A stretch of DNA of 64,000 nt, from assembly GCF_000496835.1 (NCBI RefSeq), contig NZ_KI543237.1, positions 185,521 to 249,520 on the forward strand, in the 5' to 3' direction. Shown one piece after another: positions 30,405-40,730 of this stretch (the first letter of the stretch is position 1; the number at the start of each line of letters is the position of its first letter). The notes under the pieces are model-generated. The model was not told where the DNA came from, ran no database searches, and saw only the letters and a program-made list of their open reading frames with translations. The translations under genes were made by a program, and so were the position numbers. Origin of the DNA: Thalassobacillus devorans MSP14 (lineage in GTDB: Bacteria > Bacillota > Bacilli > Bacillales > Halobacillaceae).

Positions 30405-31991
30405 TTAGTACGATTGGTCGTATTGATTCACTTCGAATAGATCGATCAAATCGATGTCAGGATTTTTATCCTGGAACCAGCGCAAGGAGAAGTCGTTCTT
30501 GAATAAAACTAGCGGACTTCCTTCCCGGTCCTGTACAAGCATGTTTCGTTCGTCAAAAAGGGATTCATTGACCTGATCTTCTTTGAGCCAGCGCGGAATT
30601 CTTTCTCCAAGTGGCTGAAGCTCGACCTCGACGTTATACTCGTTTTTCATCCGGTACTCGAATACGTCATATTGCAGCTGACCGACAGCGCCAAGGATAT
30701 AATCTTCAAATCGATAACGTTTAAACAGTTGGATCGCGCCTTCCTGTACGAGCTGTTCGATCCCTTTTTTGAACTGCTTCGACTTCATGACGTTCTTGGC
30801 CGTAACTTTTTTGAATTCTTCCGGTGGGAACTGTGGCAATTCGTCATATTCGAAGTTGGTTTTTCCGGTCAGAATCGTATCACCGATCCGATAGACGTTA
30901 GGGTCATAAATCCCGATAATGTCACCGGCATAAGCTTCTTCGACCGTCCCCCTTGAGGAAGCCACGAATTGCTGGGACTGAGCCAATTTGAAAGTCTTCC
31001 CGGTACGTCCCAATGTCACAGTCATTCCACGTTCGAACTTGCCGGAGCAAATCCGTACAAATGCGACCCGGTCACGATGCTGCGGGTTCATGTTGGCCTG
31101 AATTTTGAAAATAAAACCAGAGAACTCCGGGTCATCCGGGGACACGATACCTTCTGTGGAACGACGTGGTGCCGGAGCAGGCGCCATATCGATGAATGTA
31201 TCGAAAAAGCCTTCCACCCCAAACGGTGCTAGCGCGCTTCCGAAGAAAACAGGAGTTTGTTCCCCCCGCATCACTTTTTCCATACTGAACTGGTCACCTG
31301 CTTCATCAAGGAGCATCAATTCCTCAAGCGTTTCCTGATAAGTGGAATGCTCGACTAATTCCTGATGTTCCGGCTTTTCTAAATCCGAATAAGGAATGTA
31401 GGTTTCTTCTTCATTTCCGCTATAGGCAATAAACTGTTCATGATGGCGGTCAAATACACCAAGGAACCGTTTGCCCATCCCCGCCGGCCATGTCATCGGA
31501 TATGTTTCGATATCGAGGACTTCCTCGATTTCTTCCATCAATTCAAATGGTTCGCGACCTTCACGGTCTAATTTGTTGATGAATGTAAAAATTGGAATGC
31601 CGCGCATTTTACAAACCTTGAACAATTTAAGCGTTTGCGCCTCAATCCCTTTTGTAGCATCAATAATCATGACAACACTGTCTACAGCAGTAAGGGTGCG
31701 GTAGGTATCTTCACTGAAATCTTCGTGACCAGGAGTATCCAGGATATTGACCTGGTAATCGCGGTAAGGGAAATTCATGACACTGGAAGTCACCGATATA
31801 CCACGCTGCTTTTCGATTTCCATCCAGTCAGAGGTTGCGAACTTTCCGGATTTTTTTCCTTTGACCGTACCAGCCGAGCGGATCAAATTTCCGAAAACCA
31901 GCAGTTTTTCTGTCAACGTCGTTTTACCGGCATCCGGGTGGGAGATGATGGCGAACGTACGCCGTTTATTCATTTCTTCATTTATACTCAT
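30405..31991 (-). CDS. prfC: Peptide chain release factor 3
   Basis: Translational GTPase of 528 residues that recycles RF1 and RF2 from the ribosome. G1 motif SHPDAGKTT is at 17-25, G3 DTPGHEDF follows, and the G4 region is NKLD. The C-terminal part has the RF3-specific domains. GGAGG lies nine bases before the ATG. RF3 is patchily distributed among Bacillaceae, so its place directly after uvrB may mark the start of the accessory stretch. Confidence 0.95.
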   Translation of the reverse strand: MSINEEMNKRRTFAIISHPDAGKTTLTEKLLVFGNLIRSAGTVKGKKSGKFATSDWMEIEKQRGISVTSSVMNFPYRDYQVNILDTPGHEDFSEDTYRTLTAVDSVVMIIDATKGIEAQTLKLFKVCKMRGIPIFTFINKLDREGREPFELMEEIEEVLDIETYPMTWPAGMGKRFLGVFDRHHEQFIAYSGNEEETYIPYSDLEKPEHQELVEHSTYQETLEELMLLDEAGDQFSMEKVMRGEQTPVFFGSALAPFGVEGFFDTFIDMAPAPAPRRSTEGIVSPDDPEFSGFIFKIQANMNPQHRDRVAFVRICSGKFERGMTVTLGRTGKTFKLAQSQQFVASSRGTVEEAYAGDIIGIYDPNVYRIGDTILTGKTNFEYDELPQFPPEEFKKVTAKNVMKSKQFKKGIEQLVQEGAIQLFKRYRFEDYILGAVGQLQYDVFEYRMKNEYNVEVELQPLGERIPRWLKEDQVNESLFDERNMLVQDREGSPLVLFKNDFSLRWFQDKNPDIDLIDLFEVNQYDQSY

Positions 31992-32098
31992 AACTTATAT
32001 CCTCCAGTTTATCTTCAATATCATTTTCCTTTACTTTTTCAGGCAGGATATAAAATCACATCAGTCCATTCAACTCCATTTTATTATTATTCATCACG

Positions 32099-32141
32099 AA
32101 AAAAGCCGCTGCCTGCCTTTACGTTGCCAGGAGCGGCTTTT
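32099..32141 (-). terminator. Terminator after the nitrite reductase gene
   Basis: GCCGCT (32105-32110) pairs with AGCGGC, with an inner CTGGC/GGCAG-type helix, followed on the minus strand by six T. The 305 bp between the nitrite reductase stop and prfC (31992-32296) hold this hairpin and no gene. Confidence 0.75.
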
Positions 32142-32296
32142 CTATATATCAACAACTCCATACCTTGAAAAATAGCACAAAACCGCAGGAAAATCAATCT
32201 GACAGGTGCCCATTTTAACTGGTTAGAGTTTGATTGAGCCTCCCTTCTTCCGCAACTTCAATTAATGACTAGCCTGCACATAGCCCTCTTTCTTAA

Positions 32297-33364
32297 TCAG
32301 TGACTCATGACAGCATTCCCGTCATCTTCTCCGGTTTCGGTCACCTTCAATATTGCTACTGCTCCTTTTTGGGCATGATTGAATTGATGGGTTACGATTG
32401 GATAACTGCCTGCCTCTGTTACAGTGAATTCCACGACTGCTCCCCCACTGGCAGGAAGCATGACCGTTTGTAATCCTTTAAAATGGTTATAAGGGTTTCC
32501 GTCCATATAGACGTCGTCGAAAATGGTACCGACTACGTGAAAAGAACTTGTTTCATTCGGTCCGACGTTGTTGATGTACATCCGGATACGGTCGCCTACT
32601 TTAGCAATCAATGGCTCATCCTTCAATGTGAAGGTATCACCATTGGTGTTACGGCCATCTTCATCGAATGATTTTACAGAAAAAGCAACCTGGCTTGGTT
32701 CTCCGTTAGAAAAATCATCCAAATCATTGTATTTGTACCATTCATTCTGAAGCATGATAAATTCGCGATCGATCACATCATCGTTAGGGTAGCCGTCCTT
32801 TGGTTTAACGATGATGGTGCCATGCATTCCGTTTGCGATGTGGCTTAAAATTGGTTTTGTGCCGCAATGATACATGAACACGCCAGGCTTAGTGGCTGGG
32901 AAGCGGAAGGTCCCTGTTTCATCAGGTTCTACATCTGCGAAGTTTTTCGATGGAGCAGTATGAACAGCATGAAAATCCATGCTATGCGGGATAGCCGGGT
33001 CCATGTTCTTGAGGGTAAAATTGATCATGTCTCCTTCTTCAACGACAACCACTGGTCCCGGCGCCTGACCATTGAATGTCCATGCTTTATAAAAATAACC
33101 TTTTTCAATCTCAATATCCGTAATCTGAGCAGTCATTTCCACGTTAACCTCATTTTCGCCGACACGATCTACTTTCAAAGGAACAGGGTCTTGATTCAAA
33201 CCCTGATGAGGCTCAATAGCTTCAATTTCTCCTCCCGCGGCTGCCTCCACTTTACCATCTGCATCTTGATCTCCTTTATCAATTGTCCCTTCCTCTTGCT
33301 GGGCACAACCGGCAAACAATCCGAGTAACAATAGAAAACCGATCCAAACTGCTATCTTTTTCAT
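32297..33364 (-). CDS. nirK: Copper-containing nitrite reductase (NirK-like), lipoprotein
   Basis: Two-cupredoxin-domain enzyme expected to reduce nitrite to nitric oxide outside the membrane. 355 residues from the ATG at 33364 (GAGGTG six bases upstream). The signal peptide ends in lipobox LFAGC, so C20 is lipidated. Type 1 copper ligands H127, C167, H175 and M180 (YHCGTKPILSHIANGM); type 2 ligands H132, H166 and H326; catalytic pair D130 (MDFH) and H276 (SFHVVG). All are present, so it is likely active rather than a laccase-like relative. The promoter region carries an FNR-type site. The c-type cytochrome encoded at 60.6 kb is a possible electron donor. Confidence 0.88.
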   Translation of the reverse strand: MKKIAVWIGFLLLLGLFAGCAQQEEGTIDKGDQDADGKVEAAAGGEIEAIEPHQGLNQDPVPLKVDRVGENEVNVEMTAQITDIEIEKGYFYKAWTFNGQAPGPVVVVEEGDMINFTLKNMDPAIPHSMDFHAVHTAPSKNFADVEPDETGTFRFPATKPGVFMYHCGTKPILSHIANGMHGTIIVKPKDGYPNDDVIDREFIMLQNEWYKYNDLDDFSNGEPSQVAFSVKSFDEDGRNTNGDTFTLKDEPLIAKVGDRIRMYINNVGPNETSSFHVVGTIFDDVYMDGNPYNHFKGLQTVMLPASGGAVVEFTVTEAGSYPIVTHQFNHAQKGAVAILKVTETGEDDGNAVMSH

Positions 33365-33509
33365 TGCTTCCACCTCTTTTTAGAATAAAGTTATCGATCT
33401 GAAAAGAAGAGGAGATGACAACGGAAGATGCAGGTCCGAAATACGAAACTTTTTTAATCCATAAGTTTCGAAAATCTACGGCTCTATGGTACCTCGTCTT
33501 TTCATCTTC

Positions 33510-33552
33510 ATTTTATCTTCATAACTATCTGGGCTGTGTGATAGGAATCACA
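33510..33552 (-). promoter_or_regulatory. FNR-type activator site and -10 box of nirK
   Basis: Perfect palindrome TGTGATAGGAATCACA (33537-33552), matching the CRP/FNR consensus TGTGA-N6-TCACA. On the minus strand the -10 TAAAAT (33510-33515) starts exactly 21 nt after it, which centres the site near -41.5, the standard class II FNR position. The predicted leader is about 140 nt and contains an 8-bp hairpin (33444-33470). Anaerobic activation of nirK is inferred. Confidence 0.85.
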
Positions 33553-33739
33553 TGCAATAGGGCTAATTGTGTATACTTCATGACGTACTTGTGAATGAAT
33601 TGTATATATTGATGCTCATTGTTTATTGATAGTTATCACCTGTTTAGAATGAAACAAATTCTCACCGAAACAGAAAGAAATGATTTGCCATCCCTGATAT
33701 AATGGAACGTAAATAATGTAATTAGATAGGATGCTCACT

Positions 33740-36700
33740 ATGCAGTCATATTTACTGGAACCGAATGATATCAAAAAGATTACCGGTGCTGCCTTTTATA
33801 CAAGAGGAAGACGGTATTTTACTGGCGGCAAAGTCCACGGACTCACATACAATCAGTCAATCAACTCCTGGCGGGCAGTTGTAACAGGAACGGAGGATTA
33901 CGAGGTACGGGTATTTTACTTTGATGATGATGACCTGGAAGCGAAGTGCGAATGTCCAGCCTATAACAGTTTTTTTAGTTGCAAGCACATCGCCGCTGTA
34001 CTGCTGGCTATCCGGGAACGTGCATTAAAGGAATCCGGCATAACCGAGGGAAAAACGGAAACATACGAGTCCCAGTTTTTACCGATCGACCGTGATCATT
34101 TTTCCAAACGTTTAACAGAAGTTTTTATGGATCAAAGCCAGGGTGAGACAGCTTCAAGCGAGCGTGAAACATTGACCGTCCACTATCAGCTTCATGTCCA
34201 ATCGACTATGGGGAAATCCGTGTTAGGGCTGGAAATGAAACTGGGCAGCAATTACCTGTATGTCATCAAAAACGTCCAGGAACTGATCGACCATGTGCTT
34301 AATGAACGGCCATGTTCAATTACAAACAAGTTCAGCTATCGTCCTGAAGAGCACCAGCTCGCACAAAGTGATAGAGAAATATTCAGACTGCTCCAGCAAA
34401 TATTGGCTCAGGAACAGTTCTACAAGGACTCTTATTGGAACCATTCTGTCGACAAGCGACGTTTGATCCTTCCGCCTGCTTTCGCAAATTCGCTGCTTGA
34501 AAGGATCACTCACCAGCCTGGCAGTCTGCATGAATTGAAAGCCAGTTTTGATGAATGGGGAATACACGAGGAACCTCCTCCACTTACCATTCAAGTGACT
34601 AAAGACGAAGAAAATTACCAGCTTCATCTCGCTGATTTAAAAAAGTATGTTTACTTATCTACCTACAGCTTGCTTTATCGTCAGGGACATTTTTATAAAA
34701 TTTCTGACGAGCAGAAGTCTGTTTATGAAAATATCATGCGTGTACTTCCCTACCGTTCCAATGGAAATCACACGATCTCCCGTAAATACATGGAGCCTCT
34801 CCTCTCTGAAGTAATACCTGCATTAGAAAAAATTGCTAATGTTCACTATACACAACCAGTACAGGAGACTATTATACGGGAACCTTTGATAGCGGAAGTA
34901 TACCTGGATATTCATAATGGAGCTTTGACTGCTGATCTGCGCTTTTATTATGGCCGGCATCTGATACGTCCGTTTTTAGCAGCTGAACCGGAAGAAGATG
35001 TCATTATTCAAAGGAAAACAGCTGAGGAAAATGCAATCATGCGTATTATTGAAGCGAGCGAATTTAAATTTGATGGGGAGCATGTCCATTTGACGGATGA
35101 AGACGAGATATTTTTCTTCCTTGCAGAACAGCTGCCTGTACTGAAAGAACTGACAGATGTCTATCTATCTGGTGCAGTCCATAACATGCTGAAGTACTCT
35201 GAAACCGAACTCACACCTGCCATTGAAATGTCAGAGGAAGGAAATTGGCTTGATATTGCCTTTTCCATGGAAGGGATAACAGCTGATGATATTTCGGAAG
35301 TGATGAAAGCTGTTATTGAAAAGAAACGCTATTATAAGTTGTCGGAAGGGGCTTTACTGGCACTTGATTCTCCGGCCTTTGACCGCTTCAGGCAGCTGGC
35401 AGATGAATTTGAACTGGATGTTGATGATATCGATCATAATCATGTCCAGCTGGCTCAAGCCCGCAGCCTGCAGGTAGATGAGGTGCTCCACACGAAAAGA
35501 GAAGAACGGAACATCGACTTCGATGCCTTGATCAACCGCTTGCGCGACCCCTCGATTTTCGAGGTTTCTGTACCAGAGCATTTGAATGCAGACTTGCGTG
35601 ATTATCAGCTTACCGGGTTTCGCTGGATGAAAACACTCGCCAATTACAGATTCGGGGGTATCCTTGCTGATGATATGGGACTAGGAAAAACGCTGCAGAG
35701 TATCAGCTTCCTGCTTTCCGAAAAGCAAGAAGGGAAAATGACAGACTCAGCTTTAATTGTTGCTCCTGCATCGCTCGTTTATAATTGGAAAAAAGAAATC
35801 GAACGGTTTGCTCCCAGCTTAAGCGTTGAAACCGTTTCCGGAGACCCGGAGACCAGGCAGAGCCTCCTTGATGCGAGTACAGACTATGAAGTTATCATCA
35901 CCTCTTATCCGTTGCTGCGTCAGGATATAGCTGCCTATTCGGATAAGAAGTTCCACGCATTGATTTTGGATGAAGCCCAGGCTATCAAAAATGAGCAGAC
36001 GAAAACCGCTCAAGCGACACGATCCATCACAGCTGTACACCGCTTCGCCTTAAGCGGGACACCAATCGAAAACTCATTAAATGAACTGTGGTCGATTTTC
36101 CGTACGATCATGCCCGGCTTTTACACGAATAAGAAAAAATTCCTGGCCATGAAACCCGAAAAAATCGCCAGAATGACCAGGCCTTTCATATTAAGACGAC
36201 TGAAAAAAGACGTATTATCAGAGCTTCCGGATAAAATTGAAACAACCCAGTACTCCGAATTGACAAAAGAACAAAAGCAGATCTACCTTGCCTACCTGGA
36301 AAAGATCCAGTCAGAGGTGAAAGAAACGATTGCTTCAAAAGGTTTCCAGCGCGGCAAATTAGAAATACTCGCTGGTTTGACCCGATTAAGGCAAATTTGC
36401 TGCCATCCGGGATTATTTATTGAGAATTATCAAGGAGATTCCGGCAAACTGACCCAGCTGAAAGAGCTGGTTACAGAACTGAAAGAAGGCGGTCACCGCA
36501 TCCTCATCTTCTCGCAATTCGCCAGCATGCTGAAGATTCTTTCCCGGGAAATGGAAGAAATGGGGATAGAGGCATTTTATTTAGATGGCAGCACAAAGTC
36601 GGAAGACCGTCTTGCTCAAGTCGACCGTTTCAACGATGGTGAAAAGGATGCCTTCCTGATTTCCTTGAAAGCAGGCGGTACCGGCTTGAACCTCACCGGG

Positions 36701-36952
36701 GCCGACACCGTTATACTTTACGATTTATGGTGGAACCCGGCGATTGAAGAGCAAGCCGCCGGTCGCGCACACCGAATCGGTCAGAAGAAAGTTGTCCAGG
36801 TCATCCGTATGCTTGCAGAAGGGACAATTGAAGAACGTATCCATCAGCTTCAACAAAAGAAACGCGACCTCGTCGATCAAATCATCCAGCCAGGCGAAAC
36901 AATGCTTACCAGCCTGAAAGAAGACGAAATCCGCCAGCTTTTGGATATGTAA
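33740..36952 (+). CDS. SWIM-domain SNF2-family helicase
   Basis: A 1070-residue Swi2/Snf2 ATPase. A SWIM zinc-finger (CECPAYNSFFSCKH) lies near residues 71-84, a long middle domain of unknown fold follows, and the C-terminal third carries the helicase core: DDMGLGKT (motif I), LDEAQAI (motif II), SGTPIENSLNELW (motif III), and AGGTGLNLTGA and QAAGRAHRIGQ (motifs V and VI). Similar to B. subtilis YwqA; role in DNA or transcription remodelling unknown. Start at 33740 with AGGA eight bases upstream; an ATG at 33731 lacks spacing. An extended -10 (TGATATAAT) ends at 33703. Confidence 0.9.
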   Translation: MQSYLLEPNDIKKITGAAFYTRGRRYFTGGKVHGLTYNQSINSWRAVVTGTEDYEVRVFYFDDDDLEAKCECPAYNSFFSCKHIAAVLLAIRERALKESGITEGKTETYESQFLPIDRDHFSKRLTEVFMDQSQGETASSERETLTVHYQLHVQSTMGKSVLGLEMKLGSNYLYVIKNVQELIDHVLNERPCSITNKFSYRPEEHQLAQSDREIFRLLQQILAQEQFYKDSYWNHSVDKRRLILPPAFANSLLERITHQPGSLHELKASFDEWGIHEEPPPLTIQVTKDEENYQLHLADLKKYVYLSTYSLLYRQGHFYKISDEQKSVYENIMRVLPYRSNGNHTISRKYMEPLLSEVIPALEKIANVHYTQPVQETIIREPLIAEVYLDIHNGALTADLRFYYGRHLIRPFLAAEPEEDVIIQRKTAEENAIMRIIEASEFKFDGEHVHLTDEDEIFFFLAEQLPVLKELTDVYLSGAVHNMLKYSETELTPAIEMSEEGNWLDIAFSMEGITADDISEVMKAVIEKKRYYKLSEGALLALDSPAFDRFRQLADEFELDVDDIDHNHVQLAQARSLQVDEVLHTKREERNIDFDALINRLRDPSIFEVSVPEHLNADLRDYQLTGFRWMKTLANYRFGGILADDMGLGKTLQSISFLLSEKQEGKMTDSALIVAPASLVYNWKKEIERFAPSLSVETVSGDPETRQSLLDASTDYEVIITSYPLLRQDIAAYSDKKFHALILDEAQAIKNEQTKTAQATRSITAVHRFALSGTPIENSLNELWSIFRTIMPGFYTNKKKFLAMKPEKIARMTRPFILRRLKKDVLSELPDKIETTQYSELTKEQKQIYLAYLEKIQSEVKETIASKGFQRGKLEILAGLTRLRQICCHPGLFIENYQGDSGKLTQLKELVTELKEGGHRILIFSQFASMLKILSREMEEMGIEAFYLDGSTKSEDRLAQVDRFNDGEKDAFLISLKAGGTGLNLTGADTVILYDLWWNPAIEEQAAGRAHRIGQKKVVQVIRMLAEGTIEERIHQLQQKKRDLVDQIIQPGETMLTSLKEDEIRQLLDM

Positions 36953-36980
36953 AAAATGCGATAAATTAGAAGAGATAAAC

Positions 36981-37023
36981 AAAAAAAGGTCTGAGCCTCT
37001 ATTAAGCTGGCTCAGACCTTTTT
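36981..37023. terminator. Bidirectional terminator between the SNF2 gene and ctaA
   Basis: Perfect 10-bp stem GGTCTGAGCC (36988-36997) with GGCTCAGACC (37009-37018), seven A on the left, five T on the right. The stop codon of the minus-strand ctaA-like gene (37012-37014) lies inside the stem, an unusually tight packing. Confidence 0.92.
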
Positions 37024-37908
37024 GGTATTCATCTTTCTTTTTTTCAACTTGAACCAGTATCCGCCAAGTATACTGCCTCCGATAACCATCGTCATCGTGG
37101 AAACGATCATATGGATGGAGGACATCAACACTGTATTTTTCGTAACGACAATGATTATCCCGACGGCGGCATTCAACAGGATAAAAATGAAATATAACCA
37201 TGCTAATGGTAAATGATAACGGAATTTCATGGAGTAAATCAAAAACCACAAAGCACCCACAAATACGATGACCGTTGCTACCCAATGCAGTGAATAGATT
37301 ACATTGGCTATACTTTCACTTTTAATCAAATATTCATGGGCAGGAACGTCAAGCATCACGTTGGAAGCACGGCTGTGCTTGAAAAAGGCACCGAGTACCG
37401 TTTGAAAAATATAAAACACAAATCCTAATGTAAAAGCTTTATAACTCATTGCTACTGCTTCCCGATGATGGGGTTCCACAGGTGACTCACTTGCATGCAG
37501 GCTGTAGCTCAGTAACACCATATTGAGCAGCAGCAATTGACTGAACATGACATCAAAGGTGGAAAAGCCTGGCGGGGTGCCTAATAATACATTCAATCCC
37601 CCGATTACTGATTGTAAAATCAATAAACCGAAACTTAGTATCGATAACCTGCGCACTGCTTTCGATTGACGATTTGTCACAAAAGCACTTACCGCATTGA
37701 TCAGAATGACTACTCCCAGCATGGTGGTAAAAATCCGGTGGGAATACTCGATCACCACATGATAATCGGTAAACACGGGAATCAAGGAACCGTTACATAA
37801 CGGCCAGCCTGTACCACATGCATCACCAGATTCTGTCGCTACAACCAGGTTGCCTAATATCAATGCCATAAACGTAAATATGACAGTAAAAATTGAAAAT
37901 TTTCGCAT
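37012..37908 (-). CDS. ctaA: Heme A synthase-like protein (CtaA family)
   Basis: Polytopic membrane protein of 298 residues with eight predicted helices. CtaA oxidises the heme O methyl group for cytochrome aa3 assembly. The extracytoplasmic cysteine pair lies in DACGTGWPLC (about 30-39), and the heme-ligand helix has EYSHR (54-58) and further histidines (SLHWVA, SIHMIV). In B. subtilis ctaA is divergent from ctaB; here no ctaB or cytochrome oxidase gene is near, so this may be a second copy or a relocated gene. Confidence 0.88.
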   Translation of the reverse strand: MRKFSIFTVIFTFMALILGNLVVATESGDACGTGWPLCNGSLIPVFTDYHVVIEYSHRIFTTMLGVVILINAVSAFVTNRQSKAVRRLSILSFGLLILQSVIGGLNVLLGTPPGFSTFDVMFSQLLLLNMVLLSYSLHASESPVEPHHREAVAMSYKAFTLGFVFYIFQTVLGAFFKHSRASNVMLDVPAHEYLIKSESIANVIYSLHWVATVIVFVGALWFLIYSMKFRYHLPLAWLYFIFILLNAAVGIIIVVTKNTVLMSSIHMIVSTMTMVIGGSILGGYWFKLKKRKMNTKKV

Positions 37909-38091
37909 CTGCTTATCCCTCTATTTCAGTCGAGTGAACTCGATGACTAATTACACAACTATAGAAATCATATCATGATATTCTACCATATAAGAAGCAA
38001 TTAGACATATTTCGACCATGAACATTTTGTGAACCAATTGTTTTAGCTGCCGACTCCAAGGGGAAGGTTTAATGGAAAGGAGGCTATAACA

Positions 38092-38739
38092 ATGTTTGAT
38101 GCCTATGTATTTGATGCCTACGGTACATTATTCGATGTTCATTCAGTCACAGAAAAGCTCGAAGAAAAATACCCGGATAAAGGAAAGACAATCAGCCAGG
38201 AATGGCGCAGAAGACAGGTCCATTATTTTATGATCCGACAGTTGATCGATGGCTATCTGCCTTTTGACCAAATCACACGAAATGCTCTGATCGACGGTCT
38301 GAAATTCAACAGGGTCGATTTTAAACCGAATGATTTAGAGGAATTGATGGATGCCTATCTCCATTTACAGCCCTATGAAGAGGTTGGAAGTGTCAAGAAT
38401 CATTTACCAGATAATTCCTTGACTATTTTCTCAAACGGTACCCCATCGATGCTCTATCCATTATTAGAAAACAATCAGCTCAAGGATACATTCCAGATAT
38501 TGAGCGCAGATGAGCCAAAAGTATACAAACCCGTGGCACAAGCTTACGCCTATGCCCAAAAACAATTGCAAATCGCTGCTTCAAAAGATGTTTTATTCCT
38601 ATCCAGTAATCCCTGGGATATTGCAGGGGCTAAAAATTACGGCTTCACAACCGCCTGGGTCAATCGTCAGCAAAGCGAGTGGCCATCGCTGGATATCAAG
38701 CCAGATCATATTTTCGATAACCTGAACGATCTAAAATAA
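38092..38739 (+). CDS. Haloacid dehalogenase type II-like HAD hydrolase
   Basis: A 215-residue HAD protein closest in motif layout to L-2-haloacid dehalogenases: motif I DAYGTLFD with nucleophile D8, motif II SNG (113-115 region), and motif IV SSNPWDIAGAKNYG with the aromatic residue typical of this class. Substrate unproven. AAAGGAGG lies ten bases before the ATG. A repeat element begins 16 bp past the stop codon. Confidence 0.85.
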   Translation: MFDAYVFDAYGTLFDVHSVTEKLEEKYPDKGKTISQEWRRRQVHYFMIRQLIDGYLPFDQITRNALIDGLKFNRVDFKPNDLEELMDAYLHLQPYEEVGSVKNHLPDNSLTIFSNGTPSMLYPLLENNQLKDTFQILSADEPKVYKPVAQAYAYAQKQLQIAASKDVLFLSSNPWDIAGAKNYGFTTAWVNRQQSEWPSLDIKPDHIFDNLNDLK

Positions 38740-38755
38740 AGACTTTGTTGATTTC

Positions 38756-39316
38756 AGTGTTGATTTTCCAGAAAAGCTCCCTTTTCCTGAAGACTCAGTT
38801 TCGAGAGAAACTGTTTCCGTTACGATAGTAACGGTTTGGAGGTCCGGGAAATCACTCGCTTTCCATGGGCGGACGGTGAGCTTCCTCAGGCTAAAGCCTT
38901 GCGGGATCTCACCATGTCCTATCCTCCCATTGGAGTCTCGCAATTTCCCGGCCCTCCTTGCTTTTATAAGAGGAACGGAAACATTGGCAGGCAGAGTCAT
39001 CCAACCATACTAATAGCTACAAAGAGGCCTTGTTTCGCGGTGAATTTGGAAGACATCTTCATGTATGGCAGGGGTTCGTTTCTCCCATCCTTCGGATGGG
39101 GTGGTAGGGAAACTGCGAGACTCCCGCGGGAGAAGGAGTTAGGCGAGATCCCACAGGGCGATAGCCCGAGGAAGCTCGCCAGGTCCCCCGCAGGAAAGCG
39201 AGTAGTTTCCAAACCACCCCTGACGCTTTTATGATAAAGAACCCCTTATCTTGAAACTGAGTCTTCCACAATTCGGCCAAATAGCTGAATAAGTCTCTTG
39301 TGAAAACTCAACACCA
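38756..39316 (-). repeat. Dispersed palindromic element, copy B (MITE-like, inverted)
   Basis: Third family member, same orientation as the 23.6-kb copy. Ends: GAAGACTCAGTTTCGAGA at 38789-38806 and, at 39248-39266, a complement that also reads CAG-type (GAAACTGAGTCTTC). Two palindromic modules with hairpin tips AGGCTAAAGCCT (38888-38899) and GGGCGATAGCCC (39156-39167). The outermost GTGTTGATTTTC (38757-38768) and GAAAACTCAACACC (39301-39314) form a wider inverted repeat. It fills most of the 640 bp between the HAD gene and the CoADR gene; no gene is present. Confidence 0.8.
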
Positions 39317-39340
39317 AAGTATAACAAGCCAAAATAAAAA

Positions 39341-39379
39341 GAACAATCGGAGCCTCAGTCATGCCGACTGGGGCTTTCC
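39341..39379 (-). terminator. Weak terminator after the CoADR gene
   Basis: AGCCTCAGTC (39350-39359) pairs with GACTGGGGCT (39365-39374) with one mismatch. On the minus strand a T-rich tail begins about 8 nt past the stem. It lies immediately after the stop codon. Confidence 0.55.
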
Positions 39380-40711
39380 TTATTTCGCTTTACGTGCAGC
39401 TTGCTGGATCGGATCCCACACACCGTTATACGGGGGAGCATAGGACAAGTCAAGATCAAGCAGTTCTTCCGTCGTCATCTCATGAAACAGCGCCGTAGCC
39501 AGCACATCAATCCTCTTATCTACTCCATCACCACCAATGATTTGTGCGCCAAGCACTTTGAAATTTTCTTCATGGTAGGTAAGTTTTAGTGTCATCTTTT
39601 CCGGATCCGGATAATAGCCAGCTGAATCTGTGGCTTTTATGGTGATACTCTGATAAGGAATGTTCATCTGTTTTGCTTCCGCTTCGGATATCCCAGTCCT
39701 TCCCAAAGTCAAGTTGCAAAATTTGATGATAGATGAACCGACTACTCCTTTAAAAACTTTTGGTCGTCCTGCCATATTCAATCCTGCAATACTACCTTGT
39801 TTATTGGCATGGGTACCTAACGGGATATAGTCATCTTTCTTCTTGATACGGTGATATTGTGTCGCACAATCACCGGCTGCATAAATATCTTTGATATTAG
39901 TCTCCATATAGGCATTGACCTGAATCGCATCTTTAAAGGTCAAATAGATACCGGTACCACGTAGAAAAGAGGTGTTAGGAGCTACACCGACAGCAACCAG
40001 TACAAGATCGGTATCATAAGTTCCCTTGTCTGTTACGACTTTTTCTACCCTGTCTTCCCCCTTAAAACCTTCGACATTTTCTTCTAAATTCAAAGTTATG
40101 CCCTGCTTTTCGGCTTCATCATGAATGAAAGATGCCATATCTTCATCAAAAATCTTAGCAAGCTGACTGCCCCGTTCGATAATTCTTACTTTCTTACCAA
40201 GCTGGACAAAGCTTTCAGCCATCTCCAATCCGATATACCCGCCGCCGATGATCGTAACATTCCTGATATCTTTGTTCATATATTCCATAATCCGGTGAGC
40301 ATCCGGAATGGTTTTCAGCTGAAACACCCCTGAAAGGTCAACCCCTTCCCACGGAGGACAAACTGGACTTGCGCCTGTTGCTACTAATAAACGATCATAG
40401 TTTTCCTGAAAGGACTCACCTGTTTTCAAATTGGTGCCATGGACTATTTTTTGTTCACAATCTACTCGTGTAACTTTGTGTCTGGTCCGCGCATCGATAC
40501 CATATTTCTCCCGGAAAGCTTCTGCTGTCCTTGCTTTCAGATTGTCTGTTGATTTTACCTCGTCGCTAATAGCATATGGCAAACCGCACTGTCCATACGA
40601 ATAAATATCCCCCTGCTCCAGCGTTACTATTTCATGGTTGTTACTATTCCGGACAATTTGCATCGCGGCACTCATCCCGGCTGCATCTCCACCAATAATG
40701 ACGTATTTCAT
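39380..40711 (-). CDS. cdr: CoA-disulfide reductase
   Basis: FAD- and NAD(P)H-dependent reductase of 443 residues that keeps coenzyme A reduced or acts on related disulfides and persulfides. FAD motif [12 protein letters not shown] is near 5-16. The single redox cysteine C42 lies in SYGQCGLPY, the CoADR signature that sets it apart from NADH oxidases with the same fold. A second nucleotide motif is [14 protein letters not shown]. No rhodanese domain is fused, but a free rhodanese is encoded at 44.6 kb. Confidence 0.9.
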   Translation of the reverse strand: MKYVIIGGDAAGMSAAMQIVRNSNNHEIVTLEQGDIYSYGQCGLPYAISDEVKSTDNLKARTAEAFREKYGIDARTRHKVTRVDCEQKIVHGTNLKTGESFQENYDRLLVATGASPVCPPWEGVDLSGVFQLKTIPDAHRIMEYMNKDIRNVTIIGGGYIGLEMAESFVQLGKKVRIIERGSQLAKIFDEDMASFIHDEAEKQGITLNLEENVEGFKGEDRVEKVVTDKGTYDTDLVLVAVGVAPNTSFLRGTGIYLTFKDAIQVNAYMETNIKDIYAAGDCATQYHRIKKKDDYIPLGTHANKQGSIAGLNMAGRPKVFKGVVGSSIIKFCNLTLGRTGISEAEAKQMNIPYQSITIKATDSAGYYPDPEKMTLKLTYHEENFKVLGAQIIGGDGVDKRIDVLATALFHEMTTEELLDLDLSYAPPYNGVWDPIQQAARKAK

Positions 40712-40730
40712 TATGTAAGCCTCCTTTACA

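Noticed and set aside
36725-37285. 186-codon frame across the SNF2 gene end and ctaA on the minus strand
   Set aside because: It overlaps the ctaA gene in another frame and crosses the perfect bidirectional terminator at 36981-37023.
38756-39316. Reading the repeat elements as toxin-antitoxin or small RNA loci
   Set aside because: They contain no conserved frame and share terminal inverted repeats, which fits a mobile repeat better; transcription remains untested.
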